Notes under the pieces: generated by a model | Database searches by the model: none | Told to the model about the DNA's origin: nothing | Seen by the model: the letters and a program-made list of their open reading frames with translations, nothing else | Position numbers and translations under genes: made by a program | Origin: Parcubacteria group bacterium RIFCSPLOWO2_01_FULL_48_18 | GTDB lineage: Bacteria; Patescibacteriota; Minisyncoccia; UBA6257; WO2-01-48-18 | NCBI GenBank assembly: GCA_001824435.1 | Contig: MHXH01000026.1 | Span: 1-55,774 of the forward strand | Reading direction: 5' to 3' | DNA length: 55,774 bases | Shown: in pieces, positions 9,132 through 17,524 of the stretch | How the letters are laid out: each line of letters begins with the position of its first letter | How positions within the stretch are numbered: position 1 is the first letter of the stretch

Positions 9132-10589
9132 TCATTGTTTTGGCTTCATAAGCGGAAATGCCATCACGTCTTTTATCGAATGCGAGTCGGTTAATATGGC
9201 CACTAAACGATCAATGCCGATGCCGAGACCAGCTGCCGGCGGCATGCCGTACTCGAGCGCTTCGATAAAATCTTCGTCCAGGCGCGAAACCTCCGGATGT
9301 CCTGCGCGGTACAATTTTTCCTGCAGCTCCATCCGCATCCGCTGATCGATCGGATCATTAAGCTCTGAAAATCCGTTCACAATTTCCATGCCGCACATCA
9401 CGAGTTGAAACCGCTCTGTTTCTTCAGGATTTTCCGGCCGCGCTTTTGCCAAAGGAGAAATTTCTTTCGGATGATTAATGACGAGCAACGGATCGAAAAT
9501 GAACGGCCGCGCCACTTTCTTGAAAATTTCATCCGCCAGTTCGTATTTAGCCAGTCTGTTGTCAAACGCAATGTTATTCTTGGAGAGAAACTGACGAACG
9601 TCATCGGATGACGCGGCGTATATATCAATACCGCTGTATTTCTTAATGACGTCTGCAAACGAAACGCGCGGCCACGGCGCTTTCATACGCACGGGCCGTC
9701 CTTGATAGAAGAGTTTTTTTACGGACAACTTTTTCAAAAGGGCTGCCAGCGCCTTCTCGACAAATTTCATGAGCGACGAATAGTCCTGATACGCCCAATA
9801 CAATTCGAGCATCGTAAATTCCGGATTGTGCTCCCGATCAACTCCTTCATTTCTAAAATCCTTTCCCAGCTCGTACACCTTTTCCCATCCGGCAACCAGC
9901 AACCTCTTCAGATACAGTTCCGGAGCGACGCGCAAGAACAACTTTCTATCGAGCGCATTCGAGTGAGTTTCAAACGGCCTGGCAGTCGCCCCGCCTGCCA
10001 CCGCTTGCAGAATCGGCGTTTCAAATTCTCTAAAACCTTCTCCGTCCAGCACCTCTCGAATGGCAAGCACAATCTCCGACCGCCTTTCAATTGGAGCTGC
10101 CGCTTCCGCATTGAGTAAAAAATCAAGATAGCGCCTTCGGTACCGCTCCTCCGCATCTTTCAAGCCATACCAAGTCGCCGGTAAAGGACGCAGGCTCTTT
10201 ACAATAAGAACGGCGGATCGCGCTCCCAGGGTCTTTTCTCCGGATTTCGTCAGAAACAGAGTTCCTTTAACGCTCACAAAATCGCCGATATCCAAATTTT
10301 CTTTCAAAACCGAAAAGTTCTTCACCTTATCCTTTTTAAAAAGAGCCTGCAGCCGCGCGCGATTCTCCAAAAGATCCAAAAAAATTAACCCGCCTTGCTT
10401 GCGGATTCCCATCACTCGCGCATTGACGACAATTATTTTTTTCTGCCGATGCCACGACGTAAACCTATCGAGTACCGTTTCAATGGCAGTGCCTCCGGCA
10501 ACTCGTGCCGGATACGGATCAGCCCCGCTCGCTCGCAGCGCTTCTAGCTTTGCTTTTCGTTCATCAATAAGTTCTTCGATGCGGCCCAC
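9132..10589 (-). CDS. lysS: Lysine--tRNA ligase, class II
   Basis: A 485-residue class II lysyl-tRNA synthetase that charges tRNA-Lys with lysine using ATP. An N-terminal OB-fold anticodon-binding domain (about residues 45-140) precedes the catalytic core. Motif 2 is visible as F-R-N-E-G-V-D-R-E-H-N-P-E-F-T-M-L-E and motif 3 as G-L-G-I-G-I-D-R-L-V near the C-terminus. Length is normal for bacterial LysRS. The first codon appears to be GTG with no convincing ribosome binding site. The spacer upstream is filled with a repetitive AGCTTGTAG-type sequence separating it from greA. Confidence 0.96.
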   Translation of the reverse strand: MGRIEELIDERKAKLEALRASGADPYPARVAGGTAIETVLDRFTSWHRQKKIIVVNARVMGIRKQGGLIFLDLLENRARLQALFKKDKVKNFSVLKENLDIGDFVSVKGTLFLTKSGEKTLGARSAVLIVKSLRPLPATWYGLKDAEERYRRRYLDFLLNAEAAAPIERRSEIVLAIREVLDGEGFREFETPILQAVAGGATARPFETHSNALDRKLFLRVAPELYLKRLLVAGWEKVYELGKDFRNEGVDREHNPEFTMLELYWAYQDYSSLMKFVEKALAALLKKLSVKKLFYQGRPVRMKAPWPRVSFADVIKKYSGIDIYAASSDDVRQFLSKNNIAFDNRLAKYELADEIFKKVARPFIFDPLLVINHPKEISPLAKARPENPEETERFQLVMCGMEIVNGFSELNDPIDQRMRMELQEKLYRAGHPEVSRLDEDFIEALEYGMPPAAGLGIGIDRLVAILTDSHSIKDVMAFPLMKPKQ

Positions 10590-10683
10590 TTCAACTTGTA
10601 GCTTGTAGTTTGTAGTTTGTAGTTTTCGATGTTATTTATCTACAATTCTAAAAAGCTACCAGCTACAAACTAAGAAACTTGTA
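10590..10683. repeat. AGCTTGTAG/CTACAAGCT low-complexity spacer repeat (lysS-greA)
   Basis: The whole spacer is built from units such as TTGTAGTTTGTAG and, on the other side, AGCTACCAGCTACAA. These can pair with one another to form a hairpin. Related spacers occur between rpsD and rpsK and between rpsM and rpmJ in this window. No gene is seen here. Confidence 0.7.
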
Positions 10684-11142
10684 TTATTCGATAGCGAGAA
10701 TTTTATAGGTCATCTCTCCGCCGGGCGCCTCAATTGTCACCTCTTCGCCAACCCTCTTTCCGAGAAATGCCTTGCCGAGCGGCGATTCATTCGAAAGCAA
10801 TCCTTCGTCGGGTTTTGCCTCGGTAGAACCTACAATCGAAAATCTTCTTGTATCTTTATCTTTTTGCGCCATTACGGTCGAACCGATTTTCACAAACACG
10901 GTCTGCTTCGGTTTCTCGATAATGACCGATTTCTTTATCAGTTCTTCCAGTTCAAAAATACGCGACTCCACAAGCGCCTGTTCTTCTCTCGCTTCAAAGT
11001 ATTCAGAATTCTCCGACAAATCTCCCGCTTCCTTGGCGCGTTTCAACCGTTCGGCTATCTCAATCCGCCTTCTTCCTTTTAAATCCTCGAGTTCTTTTTT
11101 AAGTTCCTCGAGACGTTCTTTGCTTACGTAGGAAAATTCCAT
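10684..11142 (-). CDS. greA: Transcription elongation factor GreA
   Basis: A 152-residue GreA/GreB family protein that rescues backtracked RNA polymerase by stimulating transcript cleavage. The N-terminal coiled coil (residues 5-75) carries the tip pattern A-x-x-x-G-D-L-S-E-N-S-E-Y with the conserved acidic pair. The C-terminal FKBP-like domain contains I-V-G-S-x-E-A and S-P-L-G-K-A-x-L-G-K. The start is fixed by a GGAG ribosome binding site 8 bases upstream. That site belongs to a repeat element also found upstream of rpmJ. Confidence 0.96.
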   Translation of the reverse strand: MEFSYVSKERLEELKKELEDLKGRRRIEIAERLKRAKEAGDLSENSEYFEAREEQALVESRIFELEELIKKSVIIEKPKQTVFVKIGSTVMAQKDKDTRRFSIVGSTEAKPDEGLLSNESPLGKAFLGKRVGEEVTIEAPGGEMTYKILAIE

Positions 11143-11154
11143 CGCTTCGCTCCA

Positions 11155-11238
11155 TCAACGAATATCGAATTTCTTACGAATAAGCAAACAAACGAATTCG
11201 TTTATTCGTAAATTCGCAACGCATTCGTTATTCGTTGA
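11155..11238. repeat. 84-bp palindromic dispersed element, copy 1 (greA/PBP2 junction)
   Basis: An AT-rich element bounded by 10-bp inverted ends (TCAACGAATA / TATTCGTTGA) with an internal ACGAATTCGT palindrome. An equally long, almost identical copy lies at 40909-40992. The conserved block extends through a GATGGAGCGAAGCG-like leader to the downstream start codon. The PBP2 stop codon (11202) lies inside the element, so the last dozen PBP2 codons come from it. Confidence 0.85.
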
Positions 11239-13151
11239 TTAAATCCACGATTCAAATAATACCACATCAATACGTCTTTAGCTATGGGGATGGCATTAAG
11301 ACTTCCTTCGCGCGCATCTTCCACCAATACCAAAATAACAATCTGCGGTTTCTCGTATGGCGCGAATGCGGCAAAAAGCGCGTTAATCTTTGTTTTTCCT
11401 CCGGCCTGCGCCGTTCCGCTTTTTCCGCCGGCAGAAAACGGCATATCGCTCATTTGAAACGCAGTCCCATACGGCTTTTCAATTGCGTCACGCATGCCTT
11501 CTTTTACTACCTTCAAATTTTTCGGATTCCCCAGATTCTTCCGGATAATCTCCGGAACGAATTCTCTGATAATCGTATTATCACCGCTTTTGATGCGTTT
11601 GACAATATAAGGCCTATAAAGCGTGCCGCCATTAACCAGTGCCGCAATCGATGAAATAAGCCCGATGGGGGTTATCGATATTTCTCCCTGGCCGATGCTT
11701 ACATTATACGTATCTCCCAATCGCCACGGCTCGCCTCGATCCGGATCTTGCCAATCCGGAATCCGCCCCGAACCCTCTCCGCTCATGTCTATACCCAGGG
11801 GAGTCGAAAAATTAAACATTTCAAAGTAGCTAACCAATCGCTCTATACCGATGCCTTTTTGCGCATCGGTGCCTCCGCCAACGATATAAAAATATACGTT
11901 TGCCGATGCCGCAATAGCTTTCCGCATATCCACCGAACCGTGCGCGCGCCAGTCCAAAAATACCGACGGCGAGGAACTATTGTATGGATTCGGCACAAGA
12001 AGATAGCCGGGGTCTTCGAACCTTTTCTCCGAGCTCACTACCCCTTCTTCAAGAGCTGCGAACGCAATCAACGGTTTTATGGTAGAACCAGGGTTATACG
12101 TACCGCTCACGGCCCTACTGAACAATGGCTGATCTGCGTCAGAAAGCAACTGCGCAAGCTCTCGGGAATATCGATGAGGGCTGATAAACCAATTACTATC
12201 ATAAGAAGGAATGCTTACCAAGGCCAGCACCTCGCCCGTCTGGGGACGGAGAGCAATCCCGACGCCGCGTTTCCTCCCAAGGCTTTCAATGCCCATCCTC
12301 AATCGATCGAAGAAATATTTCTGGAGGTCTGCGTCAATGGAGGTTTCAAGCGAATATCCCAGTTGCGGCTCTCTTACTGCCACCTCTTCAAAGGCTCTGC
12401 TGACTATATCTTTTTTTAGAATTTTTTCTCCGCTTACTCCCTTAAGAACTTCGTCATAATACCGTTCCAGTCCCGCTCGTCCGATAACATCATCGATGCG
12501 AAGCTCGCTCTGCAGAGCTAAATCGCCGGCGCTCACTGCACCGACATATCCCAACACATGAGAAAAGGCAGGGCCGCCATCATACTGGCGCTTCGCCTCA
12601 TCAATAATGCGTATCCCCCGAAACCCATGTACCTTGAGAGCAATTGCCTGCTCGGTTCCGATGTTCTCTTCAACGACAACCGAATCTTTATACTCCCGCA
12701 AGCCGCGAACAACCAACTCCACAAGGTACGGCTGGTCGACTTCGATAATTCGGGCAACTTCTTTCAGAGTATCATTCCTCTCGCGAGCGTCAGCGGGAAG
12801 ACCGGTCGGTATGATCAGAAGGCGAAAGCCCGCGACGTTCTTCAAAAGCGGCTTACCGTACCGGTCGTATATCATTCCACGTATGCTCGGAATGCCGATA
12901 GATTTCAAAATGTTCGACTCGCTTCGCTCTCTATAGCGTCGGCCGTCCTTTACAACCAAAAAAACGGTAACGCCGACCACCATGAACAGCACCAAAAGGG
13001 CTGAAACGCCGGTTTTTTTCACCACTGCCTCACCGATGTGAAGCGGCACCGCCGCTCCCCCGCTTTTCTCTCCTATCATTTCATCGGAAATGGCCTCCTC
13101 CATTTCAAGCGATAAACGTCCATACAATTTTTTTCGACGAAGGAATTTCAT
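11202..13151 (-). CDS. mrdA: Penicillin-binding protein 2 (class B transpeptidase)
   Basis: A 649-residue peptidoglycan transpeptidase of the elongation machinery. It has a cytoplasmic N-terminus, one membrane span (about residues 48-68), a PBP dimerisation region, and the three penicillin-binding motifs: S-T-I-K (356-359, nucleophile Ser356), S-A-N (416-418) and K-S-G-T (577-580). It follows mreB-mreC-mreD, the classical rod-shape cluster. Two things are odd. The ATG directly abuts an inverted-repeat element (13152-13264), leaving only a weak ribosome binding site. The last residues (N-Q-R-I-T-N-A-L-R-I-Y-E) are encoded by a dispersed repeat, so the native C-terminus has probably been extended or replaced. 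Confidence 0.95.
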   Translation of the reverse strand: MKFLRRKKLYGRLSLEMEEAISDEMIGEKSGGAAVPLHIGEAVVKKTGVSALLVLFMVVGVTVFLVVKDGRRYRERSESNILKSIGIPSIRGMIYDRYGKPLLKNVAGFRLLIIPTGLPADARERNDTLKEVARIIEVDQPYLVELVVRGLREYKDSVVVEENIGTEQAIALKVHGFRGIRIIDEAKRQYDGGPAFSHVLGYVGAVSAGDLALQSELRIDDVIGRAGLERYYDEVLKGVSGEKILKKDIVSRAFEEVAVREPQLGYSLETSIDADLQKYFFDRLRMGIESLGRKRGVGIALRPQTGEVLALVSIPSYDSNWFISPHRYSRELAQLLSDADQPLFSRAVSGTYNPGSTIKPLIAFAALEEGVVSSEKRFEDPGYLLVPNPYNSSSPSVFLDWRAHGSVDMRKAIAASANVYFYIVGGGTDAQKGIGIERLVSYFEMFNFSTPLGIDMSGEGSGRIPDWQDPDRGEPWRLGDTYNVSIGQGEISITPIGLISSIAALVNGGTLYRPYIVKRIKSGDNTIIREFVPEIIRKNLGNPKNLKVVKEGMRDAIEKPYGTAFQMSDMPFSAGGKSGTAQAGGKTKINALFAAFAPYEKPQIVILVLVEDAREGSLNAIPIAKDVLMWYYLNRGFNQRITNALRIYE

Positions 13152-13264
13152 CCCGTTAGAAATAGGACGCGGACATACTGTATGTCTTGCAATCCTTTAC
13201 TACAGTTTATGAATTTTGGTTCTGCGTATTTTCATGATTAAATGCGTCCGCGATTTCTAACGGG
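13152..13264. repeat. 113-bp MITE-like element, copy 1 (mreD-PBP2 spacer)
   Basis: It begins with CCCGTTAGAAAT and ends with ATTTCTAACGGG, a perfect 12-bp terminal inverted repeat. A near-identical 114-bp copy lies between mreC and mreD at 14116-14229. There is no coding capacity. It abuts the PBP2 start codon. The size, termini and two copies in one operon suggest a miniature inverted-repeat element. Confidence 0.85.
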
Positions 13265-13269
13265 ATCAT

Positions 13270-13614
13270 CCCGTTAGAAGCAGACATTCGTCTCTTCGAG
13301 CCTGAGGGCTCTTCAGAGCCTGAACGGCCCGAGGTCTTCGACCTCATCGAGCCTGGGGCTCTCAGACATTCGTCCCGAGGGCTCAGTCCCGAAGGAGCCA
13401 AACGGCCTGAAGTCTCAGACCGAAAGGACTCAGTTCCCTTCGACTGCGAAGTCTTCAGGCCCTTCGGTCTTGAAAGACCTCAGGATCTTAAAAGAACTGA
13501 ACAGCCCAAGGGATCGCGATCGGCGATCCGCAAAAGATTCGATTTGTTGTACAAACGACTTTCATGGTGTTGAGATGCCGCGCGACGCAACAAGCGATCG
13601 CGGCTTCTAACGGG
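13270..13614. repeat. 345-bp block framed by 12-bp inverted repeats
   Basis: The block runs from CCCGTTAGAAGC to GCTTCTAACGGG, perfect 12-bp inverted ends nearly identical to those of the adjacent 113-bp element (AAGC in place of AAAT). The interior is low-complexity, made of C-T-T-C-G-A-G/C-T-G-A-G-type hairpins with no plausible gene. It may be a longer relative of the small element or a composite. Confidence 0.75.
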
Positions 13615-13616
13615 AT

Positions 13617-14111
13617 TCATTGCGCCGCCTTTACTTTCTTGAAAAAAAAGAAAATCGCAAGAACTACGACGCTATTCAGCGCGACTTCCCGCGCCATATT
13701 TAGAAAAAATTCGGCCTCGACCGCCGTATGCGCAATAAACCGAACGGCAAATGCATAGAGGCCGCCGGAAAGTACCGTCAACAAGACAGCCACTGCCCCG
13801 GCTGCCCAATACGACCCTAAATCAAAATACATCCTCACGACAAAAAAAGTGACAAGGAAGCTTATCGCAAAAACAATACCGTAAAGGTATATATTCCCCG
13901 TAAAGGGGAGGAGAAAAAATAACAAGAACGGCAGTAGCGCCAGCCGATGCCAAGAAAATTTCATCAGCATCGCAAGGGTCGCATACACGACAAAAAGACT
14001 CGGCTGTGTAACGGAAAACCGCCATAGAAAAATCTGCGCCAATACCACTACAATAAACAGCGCCGTCAATGCCGCATCTTCCCGTATAACGATTTTCGAT
14101 TGTATTGGCAT
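13617..14111 (-). CDS. mreD: MreD-like rod-shape membrane protein
   Basis: A 164-residue integral membrane protein with five to six hydrophobic helices and few loops, located exactly where MreD is expected (mreB-mreC-mreD-PBP2). MreD proteins link MreC to the elongation complex. The start was set at M-P-I-Q-S-K-I-V (14111). A longer reading from 14156 would begin inside the 114-bp repeat element and is unlikely. Sequence similarity to MreD is weak, as is usual, so the name rests on topology and position. Confidence 0.75.
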   Translation of the reverse strand: MPIQSKIVIREDAALTALFIVVVLAQIFLWRFSVTQPSLFVVYATLAMLMKFSWHRLALLPFLLFFLLPFTGNIYLYGIVFAISFLVTFFVVRMYFDLGSYWAAGAVAVLLTVLSGGLYAFAVRFIAHTAVEAEFFLNMAREVALNSVVVLAIFFFFKKVKAAQ

Positions 14112-14115
14112 GAAT

Positions 14116-14229
14116 CTCGTTAGAAATAGGACGCGGACATATTGTGTGTCTTGCAATCCCTTACTAACAGTTTATAAATTTCATCTTTGCTTATTTTCAT
14201 AATTAAATGCGTCCGCGATTTCTAACGGG
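14116..14229. repeat. 114-bp MITE-like element, copy 2 (mreC-mreD spacer)
   Basis: It starts CTCGTTAGAAAT and ends ATTTCTAACGGG. The internal sequence closely follows copy 1 (AGGACGCGGACATA, TGTCTTGCAATCC, AAATGCGTCCGCG). It lies a few bases upstream of the mreD start codon, the same position relative to its downstream gene as copy 1. Confidence 0.85.
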
Positions 14230-14270
14230 ATAAAGGTCTCAAGGCGTGCTTGAAAATCATTTTTTGCATA

Positions 14271-15026
14271 TCAGGGTAAAACAATAAACACATCTTTAAT
14301 GCTCTCAAGGACGTACGGAAACTCTATCCTCGCTCTTTTCACCACATCGCTTTCATAGTCCTGTATGGACGCTATCTTTCCCACATAGAGATCGGGCGGA
14401 GCGAGCTGGTAGCCGGGGGCAGTAAATACGGCATCGCCAATCTCGACGCGCGCCTCTTTCGGAATAAAATCAAGCAACGGATCACTCCCGCCTACAAGCA
14501 AAGCCGGAATGAGGCTCGGCCCGATACGCACTTCAATTCTCATCTCCGTGTCAAATAGCGTGCGGATAAGGCTGTAGCGCTCGAATACGTCAGCAAGAAT
14601 CCCCAAATAAATCTTATTCGTCCACATTGCCGGCAGTCCTTCCCGCATGCCATCGCGCACGCCGATGCCGATGGCAATGGTTCTCGATAAATTATTCTGC
14701 GACCCCATAAGCACCTTCCCGTACGCATATCGATGTGCCGGATCTTTGCGGAGTCCGATAAGCTCTTTGAGCGACTCGATCTCCGATTGTACCATAGCGA
14801 CTGATTCGATCATCGCTTTGAGTTCTTGATTTTGGCGGGAAAGCATCTGATTAGATTCATACATCCTGCGCGCCGACGTTACTGCATAAAAATACCCAAC
14901 CGTTCGATCCGCAACATCGCCAATCGTTTCGTAGAGTACCATCTTAAACGCCGTCAAAAAACCGCCCTTCCACAACAGGAAGCCCCCTAACAAAAAAATG
15001 GCCAGCAGGATTGCGTTACGCTTCAT
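14271..15026 (-). CDS. mreC: Rod-shape-determining protein MreC
   Basis: A 251-residue MreC homologue with an N-terminal membrane anchor (residues 5-30), a coiled-coil segment (about 55-95) and the beta-rich MreC domain (L-M-G-S-Q-N-N-L-S-R-T, G-I-G-V-R-D-G-M-R-E-G). It forms extracellular filaments that organise PBP2 with MreB and MreD. It lies 72 bases downstream of mreB. The C-terminus ends in V-F-I-V-L-P, close to the normal domain end. Confidence 0.92.
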   Translation of the reverse strand: MKRNAILLAIFLLGGFLLWKGGFLTAFKMVLYETIGDVADRTVGYFYAVTSARRMYESNQMLSRQNQELKAMIESVAMVQSEIESLKELIGLRKDPAHRYAYGKVLMGSQNNLSRTIAIGIGVRDGMREGLPAMWTNKIYLGILADVFERYSLIRTLFDTEMRIEVRIGPSLIPALLVGGSDPLLDFIPKEARVEIGDAVFTAPGYQLAPPDLYVGKIASIQDYESDVVKRARIEFPYVLESIKDVFIVLP

Positions 15027-15098
15027 GCCCGGATAAAAGTTGGGAGTTGAAAAGTTTTAGAAACTGACAACTTACAACTTAACAACATATCTCTCGCT

Positions 15099-16154
15099 TC
15101 ATAACAAGAGCTGTTTCTTTCTGCTCACGAAGAGAAGGTCTCTAAATTTATCCAGATCTTCGCTGATGACGCCGGTTCCCCGAACAACCGCCGTCATAGG
15201 ATCGTCAATAATGGATGTCTTTACCCTTGACTCTTCTTCAATAAGCCGATCTATATTTTTTAAAAGAGAGCCGCCGCCACACAAGTATATACCGCGATAC
15301 ATAATATCGCCCACCAGCTCCGGTGGAGTTTTTTCAATAATTTCTTTTATGGAGTCGGTAATAATAGAAAGCGGGTGGGCAATTGCCGAACGAATCTGGG
15401 CATCGGCGGCCACCACTTCCTTCGGAAGGCCGGTAGACAAATCTCTGCCCCGCACCCGCACTTCCAGCTTCTGATCAAGGGGGTAGGCGCTGCCGACGGC
15501 AATTTTAATTTCTTCTGCCGTCGGCTCTCCGATAAGCAAACGAAGTTCGTCGCGAAAAAACTTGATAATTTCTTCATTGAATCTGTCGCCGGCGATTTTA
15601 AGACTTCGGGAGGCTACGATGCCGCTCATGGAGATAACCGCGATTTCGGTGGTGCCTCCGCCGATATCAACGATAAAATGAGCCGTGGGGTCTTCAATCG
15701 GAAAGCGGGCGCCGAGAGCTGCGGCAATCGGTTCATCGACAAGGTACGCCCGCGCAGCCCCTGCCTGGAGAGCCGCATCCTCAACCGCCTTGCGCTCAAC
15801 TTCGGTAAGATTGCTCGGCACGCCGATCACCACGCGCGGATAAAACACCATCCGCTTCCGCGCGAATTCTTTCGTCTTATTCAAAAAATATCTCAACATC
15901 TCTTGCGTGATGTCGAAATCGGCAATGACTCCATTGACGATCGGGCGGATTGCAGAAATATGCATGGGCGTCCTACCAACGATTCGTTTCGCAGACTCTC
16001 CCACTGCCAACACCTGACCGGTTTTATTGTTAATGGCAACAGTCGAAGATTCATTAATGATAATCCCATTCCCTTTTAAATAGACAAGAGAGTTTGCGGT
16101 TCCAAGGTCAATCCCGACATCCGTTGAAAATGACGAAAGTAAGCGATTAAGCAT
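15099..16154 (-). CDS. mreB: Rod-shape-determining protein MreB (paralogue 1)
   Basis: A 351-residue bacterial actin. Phosphate 1 motif G-I-D-L-G-T-A-N-S-L-V-Y lies at residues 14-25, with V-D-I-G-G-G-T-T-E-I for phosphate 2 and C-G-G-G-S-L-L-K in the adenosine-binding region. An N-terminal extension before the core may be an amphipathic membrane-binding helix. Its start overlaps the proS stop by 8 bases. A second, divergent MreB lies at 22103-23110. Confidence 0.96.
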   Translation of the reverse strand: MLNRLLSSFSTDVGIDLGTANSLVYLKGNGIIINESSTVAINNKTGQVLAVGESAKRIVGRTPMHISAIRPIVNGVIADFDITQEMLRYFLNKTKEFARKRMVFYPRVVIGVPSNLTEVERKAVEDAALQAGAARAYLVDEPIAAALGARFPIEDPTAHFIVDIGGGTTEIAVISMSGIVASRSLKIAGDRFNEEIIKFFRDELRLLIGEPTAEEIKIAVGSAYPLDQKLEVRVRGRDLSTGLPKEVVAADAQIRSAIAHPLSIITDSIKEIIEKTPPELVGDIMYRGIYLCGGGSLLKNIDRLIEEESRVKTSIIDDPMTAVVRGTGVISEDLDKFRDLLFVSRKKQLLL

Positions 16155-17412
16155 AAGTAAAGAATCTAGAATTTAGAAGGAGTTTTGGAATATCTTCTAA
16201 TTTGACCATATTAAGCTTTTCTTCGTTTCTTCTTTTAACCTCTACCTCGCGGTTTTTGATCGTTTTCTCGCTTACCACAAGGCGGTACGGAATTCCCAAA
16301 AGATCGGCATCGGCAAATTTCTCTCCTGCGGTCGCATCCCGATCGTCATATAATACCTCGATCGATGATTTTTGTAAAGCAGCGTATAACTTCTCTGCGG
16401 CGTCATGCGTGGACTTCTCTTTCCCGAGAGCAATAAGGTGGGCCGAATACGGCGCGATGGAGTCGGGCCACATGATTCCTTTCTCGTCGTGACGCATTTC
16501 AACAACCGCTCCCATCACGCGCCCGGGCCCAATGCCGTATGAGGCCATAATCACTGGCCTTTTATCTCCATTCCCGGTTACATATGTCAGATCGAACGCT
16601 TCAGAAAACGCGGTTCCCAATTTAAAAATATTTCCCACTTCAATGCTTTTTCCTTGCGCTAACGCGCCACTGCATTCCGGACATACGCTCTTGAGCCCAA
16701 AATCAGAAACCACCTCAATGTTTACGGCATACCGGCACTCGGTACAATAAAAAATAGTGTCCTCTCCGACCTCCGAAAGAACCTGGAATTCATCCGAGTA
16801 TTTCGAAAAAAGGCCTCCGGCTGCAATAGTCCGACGCGCATCAAGGCCGACGCGACCGAATATATGCTCGTATGCCCTTGCCACAATCTCGTAATACCGA
16901 TTAAGGTCTTCTTCGTCCGCATGAAAACTGTACAGATCCTTCATCAAAAATTCTCGGCCGCGGAGCATGCCGGACTTTGCCCGCGGTTCATTCCTGAACT
17001 TCGTCTGAATCTGATACACGGCTTTGGGCAAATCTTTATACGAACTGATAAAATGCTTTGCAACGGCAGTAAGCGGTTCTTCGTGCGTCCATCCAAGCCC
17101 TATGTCGCGGCCGCCCGGATCCTGAAATTGGTACATTACTTCTTTCGCCGCTGACCACCGTCCGCTTTTCATCCACGTATCTTTGTTCTGCAAGACAGAC
17201 ATATGAAGCTCCTCCGCGCCGATCGCATTCATCTCTTCACGGATAATGGCATTAATGCTATTCAATACGCGAAGCCCCAGCGGCATACATTCATAGACGC
17301 CCGCCATCACCTTCGAAATAAAACCGCCCCGGATCAAAAGCCGGGCATTAATGCTTACTTCATCTTTCGGAGAATCCCGCAGGGTTTTTGTGAAAAGAGA
17401 TGACTGCCGCAT
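16147..17412 (-). CDS. proS: Proline--tRNA ligase, short form
   Basis: A 421-residue class II prolyl-tRNA synthetase. Class II signatures include T-H-E-E-P-L-T-A-V-A, Q-I-Q-T-K-F-R-N-E-P-R-A-K-S-G-M-L-R-G-R-E-F and a C-terminal HGTP anticodon domain (G-K-E-K-S-T, V-L-Y-D-D-R-D). It is shorter than E. coli ProRS (572) because the internal editing insertion is absent, as in other compact ProRS. A small Cys cluster (C-T-E-C and C-P-E-C) lies between the core motifs. The last residues (L-L-L-N-S-R-F-F-T-Y-A) are encoded by AATTCTAGATTC spacer sequence. Confidence 0.96.
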   Translation of the reverse strand: MRQSSLFTKTLRDSPKDEVSINARLLIRGGFISKVMAGVYECMPLGLRVLNSINAIIREEMNAIGAEELHMSVLQNKDTWMKSGRWSAAKEVMYQFQDPGGRDIGLGWTHEEPLTAVAKHFISSYKDLPKAVYQIQTKFRNEPRAKSGMLRGREFLMKDLYSFHADEEDLNRYYEIVARAYEHIFGRVGLDARRTIAAGGLFSKYSDEFQVLSEVGEDTIFYCTECRYAVNIEVVSDFGLKSVCPECSGALAQGKSIEVGNIFKLGTAFSEAFDLTYVTGNGDKRPVIMASYGIGPGRVMGAVVEMRHDEKGIMWPDSIAPYSAHLIALGKEKSTHDAAEKLYAALQKSSIEVLYDDRDATAGEKFADADLLGIPYRLVVSEKTIKNREVEVKRRNEEKLNMVKLEDIPKLLLNSRFFTYA

Positions 17413-17451
17413 TGCTTATAGTATACATATTCTTCGGGCCAAAATGAATAA

Positions 17452-17474
17452 CCGCCGCAATGGCGTTGCGGCGG
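17452..17474 (-). terminator. Rho-independent terminator after rseP
   Basis: A perfect 9-bp stem, CCGCCGCAA/TTGCGGCGG, with a 5-base loop. On the minus strand it is followed by a T-rich stretch (TTATTCATTTT). It separates rseP from the downstream proS-mre operon. Confidence 0.75.
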
Positions 17475-17524
17475 CAGAATCTCGAAACAGTTATCGTCCT
17501 AACAACGGCTACACCTATGCTGGC

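Noticed and set aside
13207-13401. 64-codon frame in the PBP2-mreD spacer
   Set aside because: It crosses the ends of two inverted-repeat elements and has low-complexity composition.
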